From contig JAPKZA010000493.1 in NCBI GenBank assembly GCA_026394015.1, positions 1 to 63,412 on the forward strand: a stretch of 63,412 nucleotides of DNA, read 5' to 3'. Of this stretch, positions 17,396 through 25,168 are shown piece after piece (within the stretch, counting starts at the first letter, position 1; the number at the start of each line of letters is the position of its first letter). The notes below the pieces were generated by a model that was not told the origin of the DNA, did not search any database, and worked only from the letters and a program-made list of their open reading frames with translations. Origin of the DNA: Acidobacteriota bacterium (GTDB taxonomy: Bacteria > Acidobacteriota > Terriglobia > Bryobacterales > Bryobacteraceae). The position numbers and the translations under genes are program-made.

Positions 17396-18463
17396 ATGTC
17401 CAAAATGCTCGACGAGATCCGCCAGCAACCAGCGGCTCTTGAACGCACGTTCCGTGCTGAACTGCGCTCCATTGAAAAGCTGAAGAAGCACTTCGCCAAA
17501 CGGCGCCCCAAGTTTATCGTTTTGTCGGCCCGGGGGACGTCAGACAACGCGGCCCAGTTCGGGCGATATTTGTTGGAGATTGCCACTGGTATTCCGGTTT
17601 CCCTCGCGGCTCCTTCGATCGTGACGCTCTATGGCGCCCCGATGGCGTACAACGAAGATACGCTCGTGATCGCCATTTCGCAGTCGGGCGAATCGACCGA
17701 TACGAACCTGGTGCTGGAACGTGCGAAGGCGGCCGGAGCGTTCACGATCGGGGTGACGAACGAGCCCGAAAGCTCGCTGGCCAAGATGGCTGAACACGCC
17801 TTCCTCGTCCGCGCCGGACGCGAGAAAAGCGTCGCGGCAACGAAGACCTATACCGGCCAAGTGCTGGCGATGTACCTGATCGCGTACGCCCTGGGGGCAC
17901 CGGTGGATCTGGACGAGATTCGGCAACTGCCGGATCACGCGAACGCCGCGCTGAGCCTGTATCCGCAGATCGCCGAACGGGCCATTCGCTATCGGTTCAT
18001 GGAACACGTCGTCGTCGTCGGCCGTGGCTTGAACTATTCGAACGCGTTCGAATTTGCGTTGAAAATGATGGAGACCTGCTACGTCGTCGCCGAGCGCTTT
18101 TCGTCGGCCGACTTCCTGCACGGCCCGATCGCGATGGTTGAAGCCGCGTTTCCCGTGTTCCTGTTTACGCCGAGCGGGGTGACGTGGCCGTCGATGCACG
18201 AGATGCTCGAAAAGCTCACCGGCCTGCATGCCGAAACGATGTTGATCACCGACCAGAGCAACGCGGCCGCAGCGAATCTGAAAACCAGTCGCCCGATCGT
18301 CATCCCGGCTAAGTTGGGCCGCAAGAAGGCGCTGCCGGAGGAGCTATTTACCCCGATCCCGTACATCATCCCGGCGCAGCTATTCGCGGCGTGTTTGGCT
18401 TCGGAAAAGGGGTTGAACCCCGATCAGCCGCGGACACTTTCGAAAGTGACGCGGACGCTTTAG
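17396..18463 (+). CDS. SIS-domain protein, NagB-II/AgaS-like sugar isomerase-deaminase
   Basis: 355 residues with two SIS domains, the architecture of the GlmS isomerase half and of NagB-II/AgaS deaminases, without the glutaminase domain. Landmarks are SARGTSDNAAQ, ISQSGESTDT in the first domain and VVGRGLNYSNAFEFALKMMETC plus SSADFLHGP in the second. The C-terminus has the Ser/Thr-rich phosphosugar-closing tail with Lys-Val (LSKVTRTL). It likely acts on an amino-sugar phosphate in the cytoplasm, either deaminating or isomerising it. The frame extends upstream to 17315, but the ATG at 17396 is the first fitting the family N-terminus (MSKMLDEIRQQP). Confidence 0.85.
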   Translation: MSKMLDEIRQQPAALERTFRAELRSIEKLKKHFAKRRPKFIVLSARGTSDNAAQFGRYLLEIATGIPVSLAAPSIVTLYGAPMAYNEDTLVIAISQSGESTDTNLVLERAKAAGAFTIGVTNEPESSLAKMAEHAFLVRAGREKSVAATKTYTGQVLAMYLIAYALGAPVDLDEIRQLPDHANAALSLYPQIAERAIRYRFMEHVVVVGRGLNYSNAFEFALKMMETCYVVAERFSSADFLHGPIAMVEAAFPVFLFTPSGVTWPSMHEMLEKLTGLHAETMLITDQSNAAAANLKTSRPIVIPAKLGRKKALPEELFTPIPYIIPAQLFAACLASEKGLNPDQPRTLSKVTRTL

Positions 18464-18660
18464 CCCTGCGCCATCCGGTCAGCCCACCGCAAGAAGCGCC
18501 AAAGCTCTTTGCGGTGGGTCCAGGCGAAGGCGAAAAAGTCGCGGAAGCCGATCGATTCGGCATGAATGCCCCAGTAGGTTTCGATGCGCCATAGGATGTA
18601 GGGACTGGCCCAGGGCCGCAGCCGATACCCCTTTGACGTTCGCCACAAGTAGGTCAACAC
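18460..18660 (-). CDS. Small uncharacterised protein rich in Trp and Arg
   Basis: 66 residues: a compact sequence with many Trp, Arg and Tyr (LRPWASPYILWRIETYWG, then FFAFAWTHRKELWRFLRWA). It lies between the SIS gene (4-nt convergent overlap) and the VWFA gene (2-nt gap), and its composition looks protein-like rather than a GC-rich shadow. It has no signal peptide and no domain I can name. It is likely the last gene of the VWFA operon or a small stand-alone gene. The ATG at 18660 lies immediately upstream of the VWFA stop region. Confidence 0.55.
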   Translation of the reverse strand: MLTYLWRTSKGYRLRPWASPYILWRIETYWGIHAESIGFRDFFAFAWTHRKELWRFLRWADRMAQG

Positions 18661-18662
18661 CG

Positions 18663-19610
18663 CTAGAGCACCGCCGAAATCTTCGTGCCGGCGGCGGTTG
18701 CGTAGTAGCCGCTGCGGGTGCGAACGGTCGGGTTGCCGGGAGCCTTCACCGCGATGCGAACCTGGCGGAAAACGCCGTCGTCGGGCTTGGTCGGATTGTA
18801 GGCGATGATGTACTGGCTCCGGATTTCCTTGGCGATGGCAATGGCCATGGCTTCGACGGCTTCGAGCGTTTCCGGGAAATGCGCGACGCCGCCGCTTTGC
18901 TTCGCCAGCATTTCCATGGCGCGCTTGGCCCGCTTGGCCTCGCGGGGCCGCTCTTCGTTCAGGATGCCGATGGCGAAGATCAAAACCTCGGTCCGCTGCG
19001 CTTTGCTCAGCAGTTTTTCGAGCGTATTGACGTCGCTCGACGCGGTATCGTCGCCGTCGGTGACGATCAAGATAACCTTTTTGTCCTTCTTCCCTTTGTC
19101 TTTGATGTGATCGAGCGACATGGTCAGCGCATCTCGCATGGCCGTCCCGCCGCGCGAATCGATCCGGTTCAAACCCGCCTCCATCTTCTTGATGTCGCTG
19201 GTCATCGGGACGTCCAGGTAGGCGTCCTCATTGAAGTTGACGATGAAGACTTCGTCGTAGGGGTTCGAGGCCTTAACGAGTTGGACCGCCGCACTTTCGA
19301 CGCGCTTACGCTTCGGCCGCATGCTGCCGGAGTTGTCGATCACCAAACCGAGCGATACCGGCACGTCTTCGCGCTTGAAAATCTTGATCGTTTGTTCAAC
19401 GCCGTCTTCGTAAACCTTAAACGCTTCGCGCTTCAGATCGGTGATAAAAGTGCCTTTCTTGTCGACGACGGTGGCGTGCAGCAGAACCTCCCGCGTGTCC
19501 GAACGGAAGGTTAACCCCCCGGTATCCTGACCGTAAAGGCCGGTCGCAGTGGCGGCGGTGATCGCCTTCGCCAAGTGAACGGCGAAGGCTCGTCTATTGA
19601 GCGGGAGCAT
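18663..19610 (-). CDS. VWFA-related protein of the acidobacterial type (downstream copy)
   Basis: 315 residues. A signal-like N-terminus (LAKAITAATATGLYG) leads to a short beta-domain (VLLHATVVDKKGTFITDLKREAFKVYEDG) and a von Willebrand A domain with MIDAS residues DNSGSM, a Thr in GGTAMRDA and TDGDD. This is the 'acidobacterial VWFA-related' arrangement. The protein is expected to bind metal and protein partners in the periplasm or at the surface. The ATG at 19610 is preceded by AAGGA at good spacing; a longer frame to 19706 is a shadow of the upstream copy. It overlaps that copy by 17 nt, so both are in one operon. Confidence 0.85.
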   Translation of the reverse strand: MLPLNRRAFAVHLAKAITAATATGLYGQDTGGLTFRSDTREVLLHATVVDKKGTFITDLKREAFKVYEDGVEQTIKIFKREDVPVSLGLVIDNSGSMRPKRKRVESAAVQLVKASNPYDEVFIVNFNEDAYLDVPMTSDIKKMEAGLNRIDSRGGTAMRDALTMSLDHIKDKGKKDKKVILIVTDGDDTASSDVNTLEKLLSKAQRTEVLIFAIGILNEERPREAKRAKRAMEMLAKQSGGVAHFPETLEAVEAMAIAIAKEIRSQYIIAYNPTKPDDGVFRQVRIAVKAPGNPTVRTRSGYYATAAGTKISAVL

Positions 19611-20658
19611 AATATCCTTGGCGCCAGAACGGCCGCAGAGGCGGCAATCCTCGCGGTTGCACGAGCTTGACTTGAACCCGACGGTACTTCCCATCGCGGT
19701 TCCCATTGGTGGGGACGTAGCCGATGACGTACTGGTTCCGCAACTCCATGCCGATCTTGCCCGCCACGTCCGGCAGGTCGTTCAGATTTTCCACGGGGAA
19801 ATGACGTCCGCCGGTCTGTTCGGCCATTTCGTTCAGCAATCCGGGGCCGGAGAGCTCTTCGGCGCTGCGGCTCCGAGCGGAAACGGGCTCGAAAATTCCG
19901 ATGGCGTAAATCTGCACGTCGGCCTCGCGAACCAGATTCTTGATTTCACTCTCGGTGTAGCGGCTGGAGTTGTCGCCGCCATCGGAGAGGATCAAAATTG
20001 CCTTACGCGTATTCTTCGCCTTCTTCATCTGGTTGAGCGCCATGTAGACGCCATCGAGCAGCGCCGTCCGGCCCTTGGCTTGGGTGAAGGTCAACCGATT
20101 TTGAATCTCTTCGGTGTTGGTCGTAAAGGGCTGCACGAGTTCGGGGCGGTCGTTGAATTGAACGAGAAAAAACTCATCTTCCGGGTTGGCAGTTTTGAAG
20201 AACTGCGCGGTGGCCAGGCGGGCCTTCTGGAGCTTCGAGCCCATGCTGCCGCTGGCGTCGAACACGAGGCCCACCGAGAGCGGAGCATCTTCGCTGGCGA
20301 AGGTGGCGATCTTCTGTTCGAGCTTATCTTCGAGCAGTTTGAAATGCTCGGCTTCGAGACCGGTGACGAACCGATTCAACGGGTCGGTGACCGTGACATT
20401 GATCAGCACCAGGTTCGTATCGACGCGGATAGTGGCGGGGCGTCCGCTGAGTTCTTTATCCTCGGCGCTGGCGGTGGCCGCTTTCTTGCGCGGCGCAACC
20501 GAATCCCGGGACGAGCCCTTGCTGGGGCCACCTTGCTCGGGCGGTTTCTGCGTTTTGTCTCCCGCCAGCGCAACTGTGATCCACAGCGCGCCCGCGGCCG
20601 TCACAAGAAGAACGAGCTGACGCAATTTCACGGGGATACCTCTACCAAACGAACCCAT
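19594..20658 (-). CDS. VWFA-related protein of the acidobacterial type (upstream copy)
   Basis: 354 residues, homologous to the downstream gene. A signal helix (LRQLVLLVTAAGALWITVALAG) is followed by a charged linker, the beta-domain (LINVTVTDPLNRFVTGLEAEHF) and the VWFA domain with DASGSM, TALLDG and SDGGDN. A GTG at 20676 would add 6 residues; the ATG at 20658 fits the signal peptide better. It diverges from the ABC transporter gene, with only 64 nt between the two ATGs. Tandem VWFA genes next to an ABC exporter suggest an envelope function, but no specific role can be read. Confidence 0.85.
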   Translation of the reverse strand: MGSFGRGIPVKLRQLVLLVTAAGALWITVALAGDKTQKPPEQGGPSKGSSRDSVAPRKKAATASAEDKELSGRPATIRVDTNLVLINVTVTDPLNRFVTGLEAEHFKLLEDKLEQKIATFASEDAPLSVGLVFDASGSMGSKLQKARLATAQFFKTANPEDEFFLVQFNDRPELVQPFTTNTEEIQNRLTFTQAKGRTALLDGVYMALNQMKKAKNTRKAILILSDGGDNSSRYTESEIKNLVREADVQIYAIGIFEPVSARSRSAEELSGPGLLNEMAEQTGGRHFPVENLNDLPDVAGKIGMELRNQYVIGYVPTNGNRDGKYRRVQVKLVQPRGLPPLRPFWRQGYYAPAQ

Positions 20659-20722
20659 TCGCAGTATATCACTCACCCTTTTGCCGGAACGATTCCCCAG
20701 TTACACTCGTACCAATATCAAA

Positions 20723-21595
20723 ATGGAACTCCGCATTGAAGGGCTCTCCAAAACCTACGCCAACGGCGTGAAAGCACTCGACCAAGTTTCGCTCTCGGTG
20801 CCCCGCGGCATGTATGGTCTTCTCGGCCAAAACGGCGCGGGCAAGAGCACTCTGATGCGAACGATCGCGACGTTACAGGACGCCGACGCCGGCTCCGTGC
20901 TTCTGGGCGATCTCAATGTGCTGGTGGACAAGGACGCCGTCCGGCAGCGCCTCGGCTACCTGCCGCAGGATTTCGGCGTCTATCCCCGCATCAACGCGGT
21001 GGACATGCTGAGCCACTTGGCCCTGCTGAAAGGCATCACGAAAGCCTCGGAGCGGAAGGCGCTGGTCGACTCCATGCTGCAGCGCGTGAATCTATTTGAA
21101 CATCGCAAGAAGGCGCTGACGAGCTATTCCGGCGGCATGCGCCAGCGGTTCGGCATTGCCCAGGCGCTGATCGGCAACCCGCAACTGCTCATCGTCGACG
21201 AGCCCACGGCCGGCCTCGACCCGGGCGAGCGCAACCGTTTTTACAACTTGCTGGCGGAGGTAGGCGAGAGCGTCATCGTTATTTTGTCGACGCACATCGT
21301 CGAGGACGTGCTCGAACTTTGCAGCAAAATGGCGATTATTCACCAGGGCCGCGTGCTGTACGAAGGCGGGCCGGAGGCGGCGGTGAGTTCGCTCGAAGGC
21401 AAAATCTGGCAGCGCCGGATTCCGAAGGCGGAACTCAAAGAGATCGAAAAGCAGCATCGGGTGATTTCGAGCAAGATGGTGGCGGGTCAACCGCTGGTCC
21501 ACGTCTACGCCGATTCTTCGCCCGGCGACGGCTTTGAGCCCGCCCGCCCCGGCCTGGAAGACGTGTTCTTTTCCCGCATCGGCGGGATGGTTTAG
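20723..21595 (+). CDS. ABC transporter ATP-binding protein
   Basis: 290 residues, with Walker A GQNGAGKST, signature SYSGGMRQR, Walker B LLIVDEPTAGLD and the switch His in STHIVED. This is the CcmA/NatA-like subgroup that pairs with ABC-2 permeases. The C-terminal 80 residues are a typical domain of that subgroup (PKAELKEIEKQHRVIS). It is followed after 9 nt by the permease/M1 protein, which must be its membrane partner. A frame upstream to 20681 exists, but the ATG at 20723 begins at the conserved MELRIEGLSKTY. Confidence 0.95.
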   Translation: MELRIEGLSKTYANGVKALDQVSLSVPRGMYGLLGQNGAGKSTLMRTIATLQDADAGSVLLGDLNVLVDKDAVRQRLGYLPQDFGVYPRINAVDMLSHLALLKGITKASERKALVDSMLQRVNLFEHRKKALTSYSGGMRQRFGIAQALIGNPQLLIVDEPTAGLDPGERNRFYNLLAEVGESVIVILSTHIVEDVLELCSKMAIIHQGRVLYEGGPEAAVSSLEGKIWQRRIPKAELKEIEKQHRVISSKMVAGQPLVHVYADSSPGDGFEPARPGLEDVFFSRIGGMV

Positions 21596-21604
21596 GAGGC
21601 GACC

Positions 21605-24600
21605 ATGCTGCTCGAATTCCTCCGTTTCGAACTTCGCTTTTGGCTCCGCGGCATGATGCTGTGGGTGTTCTTCTTCATCATCGGCACGCTCGTGTTCGCG
21701 GCGACATCGTCGGACAAAATCACCGTCGGCGGATCGCTCGAAAACACGTTCCGCAATGCGCCTTACGTCATCCAGAATTTCTACTCGATCATGGGCGTGT
21801 TCACGCTGATGATGACGACGGCGTTCGTCAACTCCGCGGCCGGCCGGGACTTCGCCTACGGCACGCAGCAGATGATCTTCTCCACGCCCATCACCAAGCG
21901 CGATTATCTGTTCGGCCGGTTCCTCGGCTCGGTGCTGGTCGCCGTGATCCCGATGCTCGGCATCTCGGCCGGAATCCTGCTTTCGGCCCTGATGCCGTGG
22001 AACGACGCCGAACGCTGGGGCCCGATTGTCTTCGCGGCGCACTGGAAAAGCATCCTGATGTTCGCCATTCCGAATACGCTTTTCTGCGGTGCCTTCGTCT
22101 TCACGATCGCCGTGCTGACGCGCAGCACGGTCACCTCCTTCCTCGGCAGTCTGTTCCTTCTCACCGGCTTCGTCGTGTCCGAAATTCTCACGGAGAATCT
22201 CGACAACGAAACCATCGCGGCCCTGATTGATCCTTTCGGCGCTAGGACGTTCGGGCTGATGACGAAGTACTGGACGGTGGCCGACCGGAACTCGATGACG
22301 GTCGGCTGGGACGGGATGCTCGTCTGGAATCGCTTGCTCTGGCTATCGGTCGGGGCGGCGCTATTCGCGTTTGCGTACTGGCGTTTTTCTTTTTCCGAAC
22401 GGGTGAAGGCGGGAGCTTCGCCGACGGTCGACTCGACGTCCACGCCCGCGCCGATCGCGCTGCCCACCGTGCAGTTCCTCCACGGCGGGACGGCGGCGTG
22501 GGCCCAGTTCCTCGGCCTGCTGCGCTTCGAGTTTTGGGGCTTGGTGAAGACGACCAGCTTCATCGTTCTTCTGGTCGCCGCACTGCTCAACACGATCCCC
22601 AGCCTCATTTTTTCCACTTCCGAAGGCTACGGCAACACCTTCCTACCGGTCACGTACCGGATCGTCGAAACGCTGCAGGGCGCACTGTATCTGTTCCTGC
22701 TCGCAATGATCACCTATTATGCCGGGGTACTAATCTGGAAGGAACGGGACGCGAGGATGGACGAGATCACCGACGTCGCCCCGTTCTCGTCCGCGCTAGC
22801 GTATGGGGCCAAGTTCTTGGCCCTGATGGGTGTCATCGCGTTGATCCAGTTGGTGATGCTGGGCGTGGGCGCGAGCTTCCAGAGCTTCCAGGGCTATAGC
22901 CGTCATCAGCTCGGCCTCTTCTTTTCTGAGCTTTTCGTCTACGATTTTTCGCTTTTCGTGCTGCAAGCGGTGCTGGCGTTTTTTGTCCACGTCCTGTCGC
23001 CGAACAAGTACGTCGGCTATTTTGGCTACCTGATTTTTCTCGTCGCCAACACCTTCGTCTGGCTGCCACTCAACATCGCCACCCGCCTGGTTCGCTATAG
23101 CTCGAGGCCGCCTTACACCTACTCCGACTTCTATGGCTATGGGCCGTTCCTGGCCAATTGGTGGAGCTTTACGGGCTATTGGCTGCTCATCGCAGCCGTG
23201 CTGATTTTGCTCAGCGTCACGCTTTGGCCGCGCGGCAAAGAGACCCGCCTCGTCAAGCGGTTCGGCCTATTCCGCGGGGCTCTCCGCTCGGCCACGTTGG
23301 TCATCGCCGGTGCCGCGGTCGCCTGGGGAGGCTGGCTCTACTACAACACCGCCGTGCTGAACCCGCTGCTCGGACCCGAAACCCGCCTCGACCGGCAGGC
23401 CGAATACGAGCGGACCTATAAGCAGTTCGAAAAGCTGCCCCAGCCCCGCATCACTTCGATCCGCTACGAAATCGATATTTTTCCGGAGCGCCGAGGGCTC
23501 GTGCTGAAGGGCGACCAGGAGATCGTCAACCCGCATTCTCTGCCGATCAACTCCCTTCATCTCATCGTCGATCGCGATTATTCGAACGAAGTTCAAATCG
23601 ACGGGGCGACGATGGAGAAGGACGACCCGCGCCTGTCGTACCGCATCTACAAGCTCTCGCCGCCGATGCAACCCGACGAGAAACGCCGCATGAAGTTTAC
23701 GACTTCCTTTGCGCCCAAAGGCATTCAGAATTCGACGCCCGTCGTCGAGGTCACCCCCAACGGCACGTTCTTCAACAACAGCATCACCCCGCAGATCGGC
23801 TACCAGGCCGGCGGGGAAATCAGCCAGCGCAACGACCGGAAGAAACGCGGCCTCCCGGAGCGGGAGTTGATGCCGGCGCTCGAACGGAACTGCACCGCCA
23901 ACTGCGCGAATACCTACCTGAGCAACAACTCGGATTGGGTGAATGTGGAAACCGTCATCAGCACCGCCGCCGACCAGATCGCGATCGCCCCGGGCACACT
24001 GGAGAAAGAGTGGGAGAAAGACGGCCGCCGCTACTTCCAGTACCGGCTCGACCACGAATCGATGAACTTCTACAGCTTCATGTCGGCCCGCTACGCGGTG
24101 GCGCGCGAAGAGTGGCACGGCATCCGGACGGAGGTCTACTACTACCCCGAGCACTCCTGGAACGTCGCGAAAATGATGAAGTCGATTCAGAAATCGCTCG
24201 ACTACTACACGAAGAATTTCGGCCCCTATATGCACAAGCAGGCCCGCATTATTGAATTCCCGCGCGTCGCTTCGTTCGCCCAGGCCTTCCCCGGCACCAT
24301 GCCCTATTCCGAGTCGATCGGCTTCATCGCCAAGATGGAAAAGCCCGACGATATCGACATGGTCTACTATGTGGTCGCCCACGAAATGGGCCATCAATGG
24401 TGGGCCCATCAAGTGGTCGGGGCCAACATGCAGGGGGCGACGCTGCTATCGGAAACACTGGCTCAATACTCGGCTCTTATGGTGATGGAAAAGGAGTACG
24501 GCCGGGATACGATGCGGAAATTTCTCGAATACGAAGCCGACCGCTACCTGTCAGCCCGGGGCCGGGAACTGCTGAAAGAGCGGCCTATGTTGACGGTGGA

Positions 24601-25168
24601 AGCGTCGCAGGGCTACATCCACTACCGCAAAGGCAGCGTGGTGGTGTACCACCTGAAGGAGATGATCGGCGAGGAGGCCATCAACCGCGCACTGCGTAAA
24701 GTGATCGCGCAGTACGCCTACAAACCCGCGCCGTATCCGACTTCGCACGCGCTCGTCGACGCTTTGCGCGAGGAGACCCCAGCCGAGCTTCGGCCCTTGA
24801 TTCAGGACCTGTTCGAGGACATCACGCTCTTCGCCAATCGTACGACCGCGGCCACCGCCAAGCGTCGGGCCGACGGCAAGTTCGACATCACGATCAGCGT
24901 CGAAGCCCGCAAATACAAGGCCGATGAGAAGGGCAACGAAGTGGAAAAGCCCGTCGCTGACCAGATCGAGATCGGCGCGTTTGCGAAGCCGGAGGGTGGC
25001 CAGCGCTACGGCAGGACGCTCCATCGCGAACGAGTCGCGCTGAAGTCCGGCGCCGCGCAGTTCACCTTCACCGTCGACGAGGTGCCCGAGAAAGCGGGCA
25101 TCGACCCCTTCCGGCTCCTGATCGACCGGGTGCCCGGCGACAACATGAAGAGCGTCACGGTGCTTTAG
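21605..25168 (+). CDS. ABC-2 type permease fused to an M1-family aminopeptidase
   Basis: 1187 residues. Residues 1-580 contain about twelve hydrophobic helices in two ABC-2 permease halves (second half starts near FEFWGLVKTTSFIVLL). Residues about 620-1187 are an M1 (gluzincin) peptidase. The zinc site is HEMGHQWW (His926, Glu927, His930) with Glu950 in LSETLAQYSA as the third ligand. The spacing from His930 to Glu950 is one residue more than in classical M1 enzymes, and the GxMEN motif is replaced by PGTMPYSES. The fusion is known in Acidobacteria and Bacteroidetes. The peptidase domain should face the periplasm; the pair may couple export to processing of a peptide, but the substrate is unknown. 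Confidence 0.9.
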   Translation: MLLEFLRFELRFWLRGMMLWVFFFIIGTLVFAATSSDKITVGGSLENTFRNAPYVIQNFYSIMGVFTLMMTTAFVNSAAGRDFAYGTQQMIFSTPITKRDYLFGRFLGSVLVAVIPMLGISAGILLSALMPWNDAERWGPIVFAAHWKSILMFAIPNTLFCGAFVFTIAVLTRSTVTSFLGSLFLLTGFVVSEILTENLDNETIAALIDPFGARTFGLMTKYWTVADRNSMTVGWDGMLVWNRLLWLSVGAALFAFAYWRFSFSERVKAGASPTVDSTSTPAPIALPTVQFLHGGTAAWAQFLGLLRFEFWGLVKTTSFIVLLVAALLNTIPSLIFSTSEGYGNTFLPVTYRIVETLQGALYLFLLAMITYYAGVLIWKERDARMDEITDVAPFSSALAYGAKFLALMGVIALIQLVMLGVGASFQSFQGYSRHQLGLFFSELFVYDFSLFVLQAVLAFFVHVLSPNKYVGYFGYLIFLVANTFVWLPLNIATRLVRYSSRPPYTYSDFYGYGPFLANWWSFTGYWLLIAAVLILLSVTLWPRGKETRLVKRFGLFRGALRSATLVIAGAAVAWGGWLYYNTAVLNPLLGPETRLDRQAEYERTYKQFEKLPQPRITSIRYEIDIFPERRGLVLKGDQEIVNPHSLPINSLHLIVDRDYSNEVQIDGATMEKDDPRLSYRIYKLSPPMQPDEKRRMKFTTSFAPKGIQNSTPVVEVTPNGTFFNNSITPQIGYQAGGEISQRNDRKKRGLPERELMPALERNCTANCANTYLSNNSDWVNVETVISTAADQIAIAPGTLEKEWEKDGRRYFQYRLDHESMNFYSFMSARYAVAREEWHGIRTEVYYYPEHSWNVAKMMKSIQKSLDYYTKNFGPYMHKQARIIEFPRVASFAQAFPGTMPYSESIGFIAKMEKPDDIDMVYYVVAHEMGHQWWAHQVVGANMQGATLLSETLAQYSALMVMEKEYGRDTMRKFLEYEADRYLSARGRELLKERPMLTVEASQGYIHYRKGSVVVYHLKEMIGEEAINRALRKVIAQYAYKPAPYPTSHALVDALREETPAELRPLIQDLFEDITLFANRTTAATAKRRADGKFDITISVEARKYKADEKGNEVEKPVADQIEIGAFAKPEGGQRYGRTLHRERVALKSGAAQFTFTVDEVPEKAGIDPFRLLIDRVPGDNMKSVTVL

